DNA from: Caenorhabditis remanei
Taxonomy: Eukaryota > Nematoda > Chromadorea > Rhabditida > Rhabditidae
Reading direction: 5' to 3'
Length of the DNA stretch: 64,000 nucleotides
Assembly: GCF_010183535.1 (NCBI RefSeq)
Contig: NC_071330.1
Location: 1,896,717 to 1,960,716 of the forward strand
The notes beneath the pieces were generated by a model that made no database searches, was not told the DNA's origin, and saw only the letters and a list, made by a program, of their open reading frames with translations. Below, one piece after another: positions 45,201 to 56,400 of the stretch; position 1 is the stretch's first letter; each line of letters starts with the position of its first letter. The position numbers were made by a program, and so were the translations under genes.

Positions 45201-48200
45201 TTGAAACCGAACAAATGAGACACTGAAAATCGACGTTCCGAAACCTGGCTGTTTGAGAATTCGGACAACTTGGAACTGGACGTTCAGAAATTGTGTCTAG
45301 GTCGTTTTGAAACCGGGACACTTCAGAACTTAGAGATATTAAAAATGGGGACGTATTGAAACCGAATAAATAAGACGTTTTGAAACTAGGGACTATTTAA
45401 AACCGAGCCAAAAGTGAGATACATTGAATAAAAACCCAATAGTGAGACCTTTTTAAGTTACATTGACGCCTTCCTCCTCCTCTTTTATACCAAACACGGA
45501 GGCGGAGCCAAGTAACAACGCAAATAGTAAAATAGAAGAAGACAAAGAGCGGTAAGATGAAAAGGTGTTGAGAGGAGACAAAGAGAATGTTACTCTAACA
45601 GCAAATTCTATCGGAATGGAGAAATTTTTCATAGAATTCAAAAATTTTCAAAAAGTCCACATGTTTCCAGTATCTCCTATTACAACATACTGGCTATATA
45701 CAACACTGCACTCCTCAAAGAGTACACTCTCTGGACACCCGATCATCGATTCGCCAAATTGGCTCTGTATATTAAGCGGGTGAGTGAGAGGGGAGGGAAT
45801 CTGGCTAAAATTTTTGATTCCGCCCCTCAAAACAAGAGTGTAGGCGCGTTTTATCGAGGCTCCGCCCACTTTTGACAAGAAAAGGGGCGGAGCCCGAAAA
45901 ACTAGAATTTTAAATTCAAATTTTGGACTCCACCCCTCAACACAAGAGTATAGGCGCGTTTTCCGGAGGCTCCGCCCACTACTGACAAGAAAAATGGAGG
46001 CGGAGTTTCATGGCACCCGAAAATCTAAAAATGTTCCATCTAAATTTGAGACTCCGCCCCTCAACACAAGAGCATAGGCGCGTTTTGTCGAGGTTCCGCT
46101 CACATTTGGCCAGAAAAGGGGCGGAGCCCAAAAATCTAGAATTTTAAATTCAAATTTTGGACTCCACCCCCAAAACAAGAATATAGGCGCTTTTTAACGA
46201 TACCCTTTTTACCATGAAAACCATTTTTGACTCTGAAAATGTGGGCGGAGCTCCAGTGGCACCCGAAAGTCTGACATTTTTCCATATAAATTTTAGACTC
46301 CGCCCCCAAAACATAAGTGCAAGCACGTTTTATCGAGGCTCCGCCCACTTTTGACATGAAATTGAATTTCAGAAATTTAGGGCGGAGCTTTGTTGGTATT
46401 ATAGTGATTATATCGGTACCCAAAAGTCTAGAAATTTTTCTACCTAAATTTTTGACTCCGCCTCTCAAAACAGGAGTGTAGGCGCGTTTTATGGAGGCTT
46501 TGCCCACTATTGACCAGAAGAATGTGGGCGGAGCTATAAATACTGTGAAAAAAAATGAAGTTTAGCCAAGGAGTTTCAAAAAAATTTCACAGGCTGAAAC
46601 GCAAGTGCTGCAGGGAGTTGTGGGCGGAGCTTATACTGCAAGCGGCGAAATTTCAGCTGAAACTCGTATTTTAATCGATATACAGCTAGGAAACATCGAT
46701 TAAAATACGAGTTTCAGCGAAATTTCTTTCAACCCTGTCGCTTGCAGTTTAAGCTCCGCCCACAATTCCCTGCCGCACTTGCGTTACAGCCCGCGAAAGT
46801 TTTTTTTTTTGAAAATCCTTGGCCAAACTTTATATTTTTTGCCCAGTATCTATTAATTTTTTAAAGATTTCCGATCACTAGATAACGATATGATATCTTC
46901 TAATGAAGATTGAACAAATTTTCGGGAGCCACTGGAGCTCCGCCCACATTTTCAGGGTAAAAAAATGGCTTTCATGGTCAAAATGGCATCATTAAGAAGC
47001 GCCTACACTCTTGTTTTAGGGGTGGAGTCCAAAATTTTTTTACCGGTACTGGGCTATCATTGACATCGGGATAAACAGAAACACACACAACTTTTAAATT
47101 TCCATTTCAGTGGGCGAAACACTGTGACATTGGAGACGCATCACGTGGCTCACTGAGCTCATACGCCCATATCATCATGCTCATTTCGTATCTCCAAAAC
47201 TGTGACCCACCGGTTCTTCCACGTCTTCAAGAGGACTTCAGAAGTGATAACGACGAGAAGAGACTCGTCGAAAACTGGGATACATCGTATGCTCAAGTGG
47301 AGAGCCAATTGCTAGAAACATGGCCGAAAAACAAGGAATCGTGTGCTCAATTGCTCATCGGATACTTCGACTACTATTCTCGATTCGATTTCCGCAATTT
47401 TGTTGTCCAGTGTCGACGAGAAATGATATTGTCGAAGATGGAGAAAGACTGGCCACGCCCACTTTGTGTTGAGGATCCATTCGATTTGCATCACAATTTG
47501 AGCAGTGGAATCACTAAGAAAAGTGCGGGTTTTTGAAGATTCTGAATCTGTTTTCAGAATTCGCTCTGAAGTTAGGATGAACCGAGTTATGAGGTTTTTA
47601 GACTGTGAATTATGGAATTTTCAGACAAATCGCATAATTTTATGCTTAAAAGTCTCAACCCGGTTCATTTTGATATTCAGTGAATTCTAATAATAGATTC
47701 ATAATGCTGATGATTTCATTCGAAAAACTAAATTTGAATGAAATTTTCAGACGAATCCAACTCAAGTTGGCGGCGAAGTTTATATAACGACAGACAATTT
47801 ATATGAAATTTATAGTGAGGATTCTGAATAAGTACTTAGAATCCCTCCAATGCCAAAATGAACCGAGTTTTGAGACTTTTTGTCTGGAAATCGCATAGAT
47901 TCATGCTTAAAAGTGTCATAACTTGGTTCATTTTCATATCGCTCTAATTATGAAACTGGATTCAGAATCCCCATTAAATCAGCTATTAATTTATATGAAA
48001 ATGAACCGAGTTATGTCACTTTTAGACTTAAATTTCGGCGATTTTCAGATTTTTTCAGGCAAAAAGTCTCATAACTCGGTTCATTTTGACACTGAAGCGA
48101 TTCTGATAGCATATTCAGAATCCCCATAAAATCAGCTACAGATTTCAAAATAAATTTTGTTTCTCAGACGGTCAAACTTAATTTGGAGGTGAAGTCTATA

Positions 48201-50482
48201 CTTTCTAACAATAATAAATTTTGTATGTTATTGTTAGAAAGTATAGGTTTCGCCTCCGAATTCAGTTTAACCGTCTGAAAAACAAAATTTATATGAAATC
48301 TGTAGCTGATTTCATGGGGATTCTGAATATGTTATTAGAATCGCTCCAATGTCGAAAAGAACCGAGTTATGAATCTTTTTGTCTGGAAATCGCAAAAATT
48401 TTTGTTTTAAGAGTTCATTTTGAGATTGGAGCGATTTTAAGAACATATTCAGAATCCCCAAGAAATCAGCTATAGATTTCATATAAATGTAGTCTGTAAT
48501 CGTTACAATGTATAGACTCCGCCCCCAAATTCAGTTGGATTTGATCTGCAATTCGAAATAACCCGTCTGAAAATGACATTTAAATTCAGTTTTCAGAATG
48601 AACCCATATGATTGGGACTTCAGTGTCTTCAGCATTTTGGATCTGCTTTCAGAATCTGCTCAATTTCAAAATAAACCGAGTTTTGAGACGATTTGTCTGA
48701 AAATTGCACAATTCACAGTCCAAAAACTTCATAACTCGGTTCATTCTGACTTCTGACTAGGGAATGTTCCAGACGTAACTTGGCCTTTCAAATTGGCTCA
48801 TATCCTATAAGGTACTTCTGAACACGCTGATTCCGAATATGTGATCCAATCTTGCAGAACGCTTCACTGAACTGAGATATATGCATTTTAAGTCATTTCT
48901 AGTGCAAAAGTTGCATTTTCAAGAGGCTGAAAATCAATTTTAGACTCAATTTTTCTATTTTTTTCTGTGTAATACGTGTGAATTGAGGTTGAAAAAGCAC
49001 ATTTAAAACTTTTTCTAGTAAAAACAGTTTTCAGGGAAATAATTGTATCACTTTCATTTTAGTCATTTGCACCGTCGTGATTAAACTTTTCCTGAAAACC
49101 GTTTTTACTAGAAAAAGTTTTAAATGTGCTTTTTCATCCTCAATTCACACGTATTACACAGAAAAAAAATAGAAAAATTGATTTTCAGCCTCTTGAAAAA
49201 TGCGATTTTTGCACTAGAAATGACTTAAAATGCATATATCTCAGTTCAACGAAGCGTTCAGCAAAATTGGATTCCATATTCGGAATCAGCGTGTTCAGAA
49301 GTACCTTATGGGATATGAGCCAATTTGAAAGGCCAAGTGGAACATTCCCTAGTGAGCGAATTCTGAAACTGGATTCAGAATCCTTATGGCGCCAGTTTTT
49401 CGATAAACCCTCTGAATCCAAAAGACCCGTTTTTCCAAAAAAATCCCCTATTTTCAGTGTTCGTCTTCATCATGAAAGTGTTCATCAACTCGCGTGCCGT
49501 CTTTATGTCTGAAAAACCGACAGTCGTCCGAGACTTCAATTTCGTCCGGAACTACCAGGATCAACTTCTCCGAAAGTGTCATCAAGGGAGTGCTCCGTCG
49601 GATCGACAATGTCATAATTGCCATCGGATAGGACACTTTTTCGAGTCGTGTCCACTGAAACCAATGTGAGAATTCGAAACTCTCTGGGGGGATCACAGAT
49701 AAAATCTTCCATTTTCAGAAAAGACGCACGCCGACGATACGGATCGAACTCCACCAATTCGTCGTATCGATCCAATGAGGGATATCGGAATTACAGGGCG
49801 ACTTCAGATGACTCGACGCCGGCTGGCGGTGATCGATTGATCTCTCATAAGAGGGTAAAGTTATGTACTTTTTGATGGTTTTTTTTGGGATTCAGAATTG
49901 GGTCGTTTTGAAACTGGTTTTAAAGTGGCTTAGTTTTGAAGCGGCCGGTTTCGAAACGTCCGGTTTCGAAACGTCCGGTTTCGAAACGTCCCAAGCGCAA
50001 AAAGTTTCCATTTATAGGTAAAGCCGCGCCCACTTTTTCTAATTTTGCACATTTGCCGCATTGTTTACCCAGAAACCGTGACCCTTTTGGAGAATCTTTA
50101 GCTATTTATTGATTTGTGGGCGGAGCCTGCGATCAACTCCGCCCACAATTGCTGGAGGCAAAAAACGCGAAACGTGGGCGGAGCCTAAGTTCAACAAAAC
50201 TCCACCCACCTAGTGGGCGGAGCCTATTCGACAAAGTTCACCGATACCGATTAAAAAATAGTGGGCGGAGCTTCGATTATGTGCCTTTTATGAAAATGTG
50301 AAGAAAAAATTTCAACTTCAAAAACCTGGAAATTCAGTTTCAAGCACCGCCTCTATTTTGTGGGCGGAGCCTTGAGACAATTGGGAAACATAGCTAAAAC
50401 CTTTCATTTTTAAATTTCAGTTTCTAAAATTACTGAAAATAATCCCTCTAAAAATTTTCAGACATTCCACAGCCGCAAGTGA
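30230..50482 (+). CDS. pup-1: Terminal uridylyltransferase, PUP-1/CID-1/CDE-1 type; one frame break
   Basis: Thirteen exons: 30230-30299, 32015-32517, 33264-33423, 34038-34351, 35889-36186, 37060-37780, 39339-39905, 43259-44238, 45671-45779, 47111-47522, 49458-49665, 49719-49854 and 50462-50482 (TGA), about 1499 residues; C. elegans CID-1 is near 1425. The order matches TUT4/TUT7: a Ser/Pro/Gln-rich N-terminus, a C2H2 finger (YYCEKCDYH, GHARSHLESSSHF), a first nucleotidyltransferase domain that looks dead (GSATYDTVMPDSDYN lacks the second Asp), an acidic linker, a zinc knuckle (CTHCDGSHCVEKC), an active domain (FGSVMTGLSVNCSDIDICL, third Asp in DADISYYN), a PAP-associated domain (LSSYAHIIMLISYLQ) and a last knuckle CHNCHRIGHFFESC. 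It uridylates RNA 3' ends in small-RNA pathways. Exon 6 is one base short between about 37310 and 37360; both other frames stay open there, and all other junctions agree. It is last in the operon. Confidence 0.9.
30310..30990. repeat. Tandem duplication in pup-1 intron 1
   Basis: About 335-345 bases from 30320 (ATCATTGAAAAATTGTCAAA) are repeated from 30650 to 30985 with few changes, including TTTTTGTTTTTGTTTCAGAA near the end of each unit. Confidence 0.75.
31066..31298 (+). mobile_element. tRNA-derived SINE, copy 2
   Basis: Same modules as the copy at 13331-13632: leader hairpin (ACCAGCCTG ... GCCGGCTGGT), TTCACGTGGGCACCT, tRNA-like A box (TGGGCAAGTGG), B box (AGTTTGGTTTT) and the TTTTATATATAAGAATGATT tail. 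Confidence 0.7.
31397..31669. mobile_element. hAT-like MITE, third copy (nested)
   Basis: Ends CATACTTGTCA and TTGACAAGTATG, flanked by CTTTTTTT at 31389-31396 and 31670-31677. GGCCCG arms are present at both ends. It lies inside the ATTCCGG-rich element. Confidence 0.8.
32631..32931. mobile_element. hAT-like MITE, fourth copy
   Basis: Ends CATACTTGTCA and TGACAAGTATG with 8-base duplication GTATTTTT at 32623-32630 and 32932-32939; 301 bases. GGGCCGGGCCG arms. It lies in pup-1 intron 2. Confidence 0.88.
33077..33150. mobile_element. MITE fragment, GGGCCGG arm
   Basis: TAGTTGTCAAGGCCCGGGCC and a following GGCCCGGCTTCAAAAAATGA match the left part of the hAT-like MITE family; the right end is missing. 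Confidence 0.5.
33530..34010. repeat. 66-base minisatellite of hairpin units, pup-1 intron 3
   Basis: Four to five nearly identical 66-base units plus diverged outer copies. Each unit has GGGGCGTGGTCTAACTGTTA followed by AGACCACGCCCAC, which pair as a hairpin, and CATAACCACGCGACAGAGTT as spacer. The array ends about 25 bases before exon 4. Confidence 0.9.
35069..35351. mobile_element. Palindromic TIR element (TTACAACTGCGC family), copy 2
   Basis: Nearly complete inverted repeat; TATTAGCCGAG and TTGTTACAACTGCGCC at the left pair with GGCGCAGTTGTAAG and GGGCTGATAATA at the right. Related to 12999-13140. Lies in pup-1 intron 4. Confidence 0.75.
35521..35815. mobile_element. Diverged MITE remnants before pup-1 exon 5
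   Basis: TTGACAAGTACGG at 35523 looks like a lone right end, and CCGGGCCGGCCCGGCC (35616) with CCCGGCCCGTTGCAAGTCTG (about 35798) like a diverged copy of the hAT-like family. It ends about 75 bases before exon 5. Confidence 0.45.
38207..38704. repeat. Long palindrome in pup-1 intron 6
   Basis: Arms of roughly 230 bases, from AGGGATTTCGGCTGG to GAAATCCCT, pair with scattered mismatches; the centre is near 38450. The outer parts of the arms recur elsewhere in the same intron (37900 and 38990-39050). Confidence 0.75.
40880..41290. repeat. Two related foldback units in pup-1 intron 7
   Basis: 41090-41280 is a clean palindrome around CCTAAAAATACTTTTGTGAA and its complement; 40895-40995 is a shorter, related foldback with the same GGAAAGATCTCAAAAAGTAG arms. 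CTCAGCGGAGTAG is repeated between them. Confidence 0.75.
41326..42863 (-). mobile_element. Non-autonomous LTR element with 5-bp target duplication
   Basis: Two nearly identical 245-base direct repeats at 41326-41570 and 42619-42863 start TGTCTG and end GTGACA (TG...CA). ATTTC is found at 41321-41325 and 42864-42868 as target duplication. On the minus strand CAAAGAGGGGAGGA next to the 41570 end is a polypurine tract, so the element points leftward. The 1.05 kb interior has no long frame, so it is a deleted or TRIM-like element. It lies in pup-1 intron 7. Confidence 0.88.
42451..42541 (+). pseudogene. tRNA-Gln-like pseudogene
   Basis: GGTTCCAGTGGGTGTAGCGG, TTAGCAC and TTTGAATCCTGCGA are close to the acceptor, D-arm and anticodon arm of nematode tRNA-Gln; the T arm is lost or altered (AAGAGTTCGCAGATG). 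It lies within the interior of the LTR element. Not a functional tRNA as read. Confidence 0.5.
44430..45125. repeat. 325-base tandem repeat in pup-1 intron 8
   Basis: AAATCGATC followed by CCTGAATGCTGAAAATTGAC occurs at 44431, 44756 and 45081, giving about 2.1 units of 325 bases with few differences. Confidence 0.85.
45800..46555. repeat. Degenerate tandem array with GGGCGGAGC units
   Basis: Six or so units of about 120-130 bases in pup-1 intron 9, each with ACTCCGCCCCTCAAAACAAG, GTAGGCGCGTTTTATCGAGG and CTCCGCCCACTTTTGAC. A further unit lies at 46930-47040. Confidence 0.8.
46560..46840. repeat. Palindrome in pup-1 intron 9
   Basis: GCACTTGCGTTACAGCC near 46780 pairs with GGCTGAAACGCAAGTGC near 46593, continuing inward through GGGCGGAGCTTA and ACTCGTATTTTAATCGAT around a centre near 46680. 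Confidence 0.8.
48080..48350. repeat. Palindrome in pup-1 intron 10, first
   Basis: CAGAATCCCCATAAAATCAG at the left pairs with CTGATTTCATGGGGATTCTG at the right; inner arms include ACTTTCTAACAATAA. Centre near 48215. Confidence 0.8.
48775..49350. repeat. Palindrome in pup-1 intron 10, second (about 575 bases)
   Basis: GGAATGTTCCAGACGTAACT pairs with the segment ending GTGGAACATTCC near 49350; arms of about 260 bases match with few changes, leaving a loop of about 55 bases around 49060. It ends about 105 bases before exon 11. Confidence 0.85.
49915..50400. repeat. GTCCGGTTTCGAAAC tandem and GGGCGGAGC motifs in the last pup-1 intron
   Basis: Four tandem copies of a 16-base unit CGGTTTCGAAACGTC at 49935-49992, then six TGGGCGGAGCC or reverse copies up to 50370. 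The final coding exon is only 21 bases. Confidence 0.7.
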
Positions 50483-53400
50483 TCCTTACCACATGATACA
50501 TCATCATCATCGTCGTTAAACTGGATTCTTCCTCTTTTCTCTCTCTTCGCCTTCCCCCCTATCCTATTCGTATCCATCTCTCCCTGCTGTTTCCCATTAC
50601 ATCCAGAACATATTCCAGTTCTAAACCTCCCCCCTCAAATCCAACTATAATCATTTCCTTTTTTAATTATTACAACCCTACTTTATCGAATGTCTTACCC
50701 GTTAAAGCATATCATCCCTCCCCACCCCCAGTCTATCCCATTTCTAGTGAACGGCTCTTTTTTTTTATAATTTCTTTCTGTTTTTAATATTTTTTTATAG
50801 AGTCCCATACTTCAGTCCTCACTCTCTGCGCCATTATTTTCTTTTTTTGTGATCTGCTGCTGGATCTTACGTTTTTTATGAGTTGGTTTTTGATATGAAT
50901 ACAATTTTTGGTTGGATTTTTTGGAAAATCCTTTATCTAGAAAAAAATTCGCCATCTAGTTCCTTCAAGCGCCATCACTTCTCACACTGCCCACTCTCTT
51001 TTATTTTCTTACTTTTCGCATAGTAAACCGACGAAATAATGAAGAAAATCAGGAGAAAAGTGAGAGAAAGTGTACGAAACACAACGAGTCCTCTCCCGGT
51101 GTGTGTTTACCCGGGAGGAGAAGAAGAAAAGGAGCCAACCGATCACTTTTCTATCTCTCTGCGTGTCTCGCTGAGAAGAGAAAAAGAGTAGTTTCGAGAA
51201 GCGATTTTTAATCTCGGAACGTCTCTTTTACAACTTTTTCGATTCCAGAATTCCGAGTGTTTACGGTTTAGAGTTCTCGCTGATAAGGTTGGAAACGAGA
51301 AGATTTGATAAGAGAAAAAGCTGTTTTACATGAAAATTTTGGGGGTGGAAAAATGGGAAAACAGAAATTTATCGGATGGTTTTTGATGTTTTCAATGGGA
51401 AAATTTGAATTTTGGAAGAGATTTTGGGGAGATTTTAGGGAACAGGCACGAAAAAGTAGGAAAATCTGAGAGAAATAATTATTTTTCATTGTAAATTTTC
51501 TTTTTAGTTATTTTTTCTACTGTTTACACGCAAAAACCTTACTTTTCCATTCAGAAACTCCTTTTTTTCAGCGAAATTTACTAGAAAAACTCAATTTTAA
51601 CAAGCACGGTTTATTAAATATCGAAATTAATTCGAAAAACACGATAACCGCGATAATTAGACAATTTGTGTCGGTTTCTCCGAGTTTTGTTACTTATTTT
51701 CACCCAAAAAACTATTTTGCTCGCTAAATTTTCATAGGAAATTTTTTTCTTCGATTTTCGACATTTTTTGACAAAAACACTATTATAAAGCGATTTTTTA
51801 TGATTTTCATTGATTTTTCTGGAACTTTCGCATTTTTTCAGCTTAAAACCATTTTTTATCATCGAAAATCGTTCAGTTTTCCAACCCGAAATCCACGTAG
51901 AAAATTCAAACTGCCCTACCGTAACCTGAGATAACCTGCACATCTAACACAAAATTTTGAATTTTTGACGTTCCCGCTAATTTGTTGTTGACATTAGAGC
52001 AGGTTTACATCGTTATTTTTTAAATTAAATTTTTTGAGTTTTGAGATTTTGGTGATTTTTCCCGGGATTTTTATGATTTTTAGCGGTTTTCGGTGAATTT
52101 TCGATGATTTTCGATGATTTTTCGTGATTTTTCACCAAAAAATCATGAAGTCGGATGAGTTCTCTTGCGGAAACCGGCGAAAAAGCATGAAAAAGAATCC
52201 GTTGCGTCATTCGGCGCAATGGTTCTCTCGCCTCGGCGCGAACTGCAAGAGACCAGACGACAAATAGATCAAAACGTGCCCGACGTAAAGATTTGACCAA
52301 CGCCCGCCATATTTTGTATTTTCAATGAATTTTTTGTTTTCAAGTGGAGAAATTCACTTTTTTCCAACTTTTTCCACCTTTTTCGGTCGGTAAAACGGTG
52401 ATTCTTTCTCATTTTTCCCCAAATTTTCTCTATTTTTTTCTCCGTCGCGTCGAAATCGACTGTTCATGTTCATTTTCTGGTTTTCTCTCTCTCTTTTCCG
52501 TCTCTTCTCTGATCACTCTTCTCTCTCGACTGTCTCTCTTTCTCTCGCCCACCCTCCTGATTTCCAGTGCTCTCTCGCCCCTCATTGCGTCCTCACATTT
52601 TCCGCCCGATTTTCCCTCATTTTCGTATCCTAAAAATGTCAGTTTCATCCGATCCATCCGACCATTCAGAGAATTATGATTTTCCCGGATTTTATTGGAA
52701 AAATTCGGAATTTTTTGATACGATTTTCGTGTTTTTTGGGGAAATTTTATTTTAAAGGTCGACAGAGATGGTGTGTAGTTGTAGGTGATGTGTTAGGGAG
52801 TCTCATTTGAGAACGTTCTAATTTTGAGTAGTTTTTACAGAAAACTTGACAAGGTTTCGTTTAAATTTTAGAAAAATAGCAGGTTAATTCGGAAAAAGGG
52901 GCGGAACTTCACTAAAAAGTTGCGATTTTCGGACAATTTTGGTATAAACTCGCAAAAATGCGGAAAACTTTAGGTTTTCACGATGAAAACTGAATTTTCA
53001 AGCACATTTTTGCAATTTTTTGGAGAAATTGTTCTGAAAATTCGCCGAATTTTCGAGTTTTTGGTAGGTTTTAACGAATTTTGACAGTTTTCCCGCCAGA
53101 AAATGTGAAAATTTCGAGTTTTTGACTTCAAAACCGGTTAAAATCAGGTTTTTCATTGAAATTTTGTAGTTTTTCAGACTTTCTGAAGAATTCGAAAATT
53201 TTACTTTCTTTGTGAAACTTTGGTGAAACAAAGTCTTGCCGGTTTACACAGCTGTTTTGTAGTTTTTTAGTTTTTCGATGCCTTTTTTGTTGAAAATTTG
53301 GTTTTTGGGTCCAAAAACCAATTTTTCTGAAATATCCTGGTAGAAATTCCGAAACTGAGCTGCTTCTCCCTAAAAATTAGAAAACACCCCTAATTTTCAC

Positions 53401-56400
53401 TACTCCAGCTTCGAAAGTCACCAATTTTCACCTGTTCGCCTAGTAATACCCACAATTTTCTCTCAGAAATTTAGTTTTTGACCAAACTTTGATTTCAAAC
53501 TGCGAAACATCACTTCCCATCACGATATATCCTCGTGCAGACTGAAATTTTCGATTTCCGATGTCCTTTTTCAACAAAGTTTGAAAATGTTTAATTTCCG
53601 TCACCATTGACCAGTCAATTGATATTGAACAGGTGCATTTCCTTATCAAATACTGAGTTTTTCCATTCGAAAAGCTATTTTCCCATCAAAAACACCCCAA
53701 AAATGACCCCCTTTATTGACTTTTCGAGCCCCCCCATTGTGTCTGCTGAAAGACTATTTGCTCATTGAATCGATTCTATTTTTTCGTGATTTTTTGAATT
53801 TTTTGGATTTTTATGGCCTAAAAACTATATTGAAAAATCCATTTTTCTCAAGAACAGTTGGTGGGCGTGGTGAAGAACCTAGATGAAATATTGCACAACC
53901 TAGGCACGAAAATCAGAGTTTTTAGGTCTAACAACAAAAAGGCGGAACTTTTTCGCACATCTCACTCCCTGATTGACCAATTCAATTCAATTTTTCGTTC
54001 AATTTCCGCCTTTTCATCTTTTCAGTATCTCTTCCGTTGGTTTTCATGTTTTCTAGTTGTGAAAACTAGTCGTTTTCAGTATTTTTGCCGGTTAACGATT
54101 TCTGGTGTTCAGTCATCCACTAATTACTAGGTTTATAGCTTATATGAGATGTTTTTCGAGGGGATTTTTAGTAGAGAAGGAGGGGGTGGTGTTCAGCGAA
54201 CGAATACGGTGAGGAGATGGAATTCTGGAGTTCTAGGATTGTCTGGAATTCAAGTTAAGCTTTGTACGGAGTCTTAGAATTGGTAGGATGCAAGAATTCT
54301 AGGTCCTTATAAATTTTCCACTATTTCTAAGCTCGAAAATCAGTTCGGATTCTCAAAATAGTCGGAAAATGAATTTCCGACTTCAAATTTACAGCTAAAC
54401 CTAACAATTCTCTCTGAATCGCTTAGTGTAGTGAAGCTTGAGTTTCTGTTTTTTTTTTCTGAAAATCATTTAAGCCTATTAGATTTGTCTCACTCTTTTG
54501 TAAGTCGAAGATTAACTGAGCTCCACAAAATCGGATCTAATCTCAGTTTCTATCAGCTCTTTTCTCAAAAAGAGCGAAAAAACGCGTCTTCAGGCTCAAA
54601 TTTTCATTTGAAACTTTGTGAAGTCATTCTGAATTCCAACAAAAACTGTCCATGCTCTCTCCAACTTGGAATTACAGTTCCTCATCTTTCAAATTGCGTC
54701 TTTTTCCTTCCTGTTTTCCCTTTTTCCCCGTCTCTCTCTCCCTTCTGTCTGTCCATCTAGTAGTTATATTCAAGAAAACTGCGAGACAAGACAAAAGTTG
54801 GTGTGTTGTTGTTTATTTGTGTCGTCGCCTTCACTCATCACCATACTATCTCTACGTTCTTCTGGTAGAGAAGTGGGCGCGGATGTTCTTCTCTTGAGAG
54901 TGAGAGACTGCAGGAGCGCTCTGTTATTGTTTGTTACGGTTTCTGTTATACAGAGAGTAGTTTTTTGTAGTTTAGGGGTGGTTTTTTGCTGAAAATTGAT
55001 AGAAGAGAGTCTAGATGAGATGGCGAACCTAGAAAATCTGGAAATTTCGTCAAGTTCCCAGATTCTAGAAAACTACAGTCTCAAACTGTCCTGACTACAA
55101 AATCAGTTTTGAATCTAGAAATCTTGATTCTCAGTTTTTCCATCGATTGCGTCAGAGTTTCTTCTGATTAGTGAAGTTTTCACCTTCAAATCTCCAAAAT
55201 TCTGACAAAATATCGATAGATTCAGCAAAAATGACTAGGAGAGACTCACCGCCTTACAGTAATTACCCCTTGTTCTTCTTCTCACCATTCCTCCGTCCCA
55301 CCCGCTCATTATGCTGGCGGTCTGTCACCTCCTCCTCCTCCATAGTGCATTTCGAATACACGCCTCCTTATAAAGAATAAGACGTCTTCCACTACGGGAT
55401 AGCAGATGTTCCCGTTTGCATATTAGGGCTATGCACACACATACACTCACACGCACCCATTCACGTATACATACGGGGGTCAGCGAGACATGCACAGAAG
55501 GCGTAAATACTTTATCGCACTCTCCTCTCCACTCTGCCCGTGTTTTTTTTTCTCCATCATTTTGTTCCCTCCTTGGAATTCGCCTTTGTGCTTTTCACAA
55601 TGGTAGAGAGAGTTTCTTTGTCTGAAATTCATTTTCACCTCGGTTTAATCGCTCATCATCCTCAAAAGTCATGTTTTCTGGCGGAGGAAATATGAAAAAT
55701 ATACGTTTCCCACCAATCCGTCAAAAATAATAAGATGTTGTCATGGATTCAGTTGAACGCCACCACCGAACACACGACGTCAAGTTTTTATTTATTTATC
55801 CTTCTCTCCTTCGCATGTCCAGTTTGATGGACTTTTTTCCTTCCGTTTTCAAAAATGGAGTTGTAGTTCTCATGATGTATTCAGGGAGGTCTTTTTTGGC
55901 TCATTTGATATTCTAGACGTGGTTTTTGTCCCGCTCCGCGTAGCCTAATCTAGGTCTCGAGTTCCCTGTGACTCAGTATTGAAAAGCATATAATCTCTTG
56001 TCTGAAATCTCGCGAAGATAATGCATCTTATTAGTAGATTTGCCCATTTTTTGAAAATCGGTTAGCGGTCTGGGCAATAATGTCACATCTCATTTGCATT
56101 GACGTTGTTCTCTTCACTGTTTCTGTTTCTGGATGTGAAGACGTGACAGTAGTGATGAATGGGAAGGATTAGAGGTGCGTAGTTAGGATTAAACCATCAG
56201 AGAGCAGGTTTTCGGTGTCTTTAGCTGAAATCGAGATAGAGCACATTTCTTCCCATTCCTCAATAGCTCTAACTACAAGTGAGTTGCAGCTACTGATCTG
56301 TGAGTAATACGACGACTTGTTGATAGATAGAGAAGTATTTCTTTCAGATCAAGAAGACTCATGCATAGTAAATCATTTACGGCTTCTCTTGTTCTTCTCC

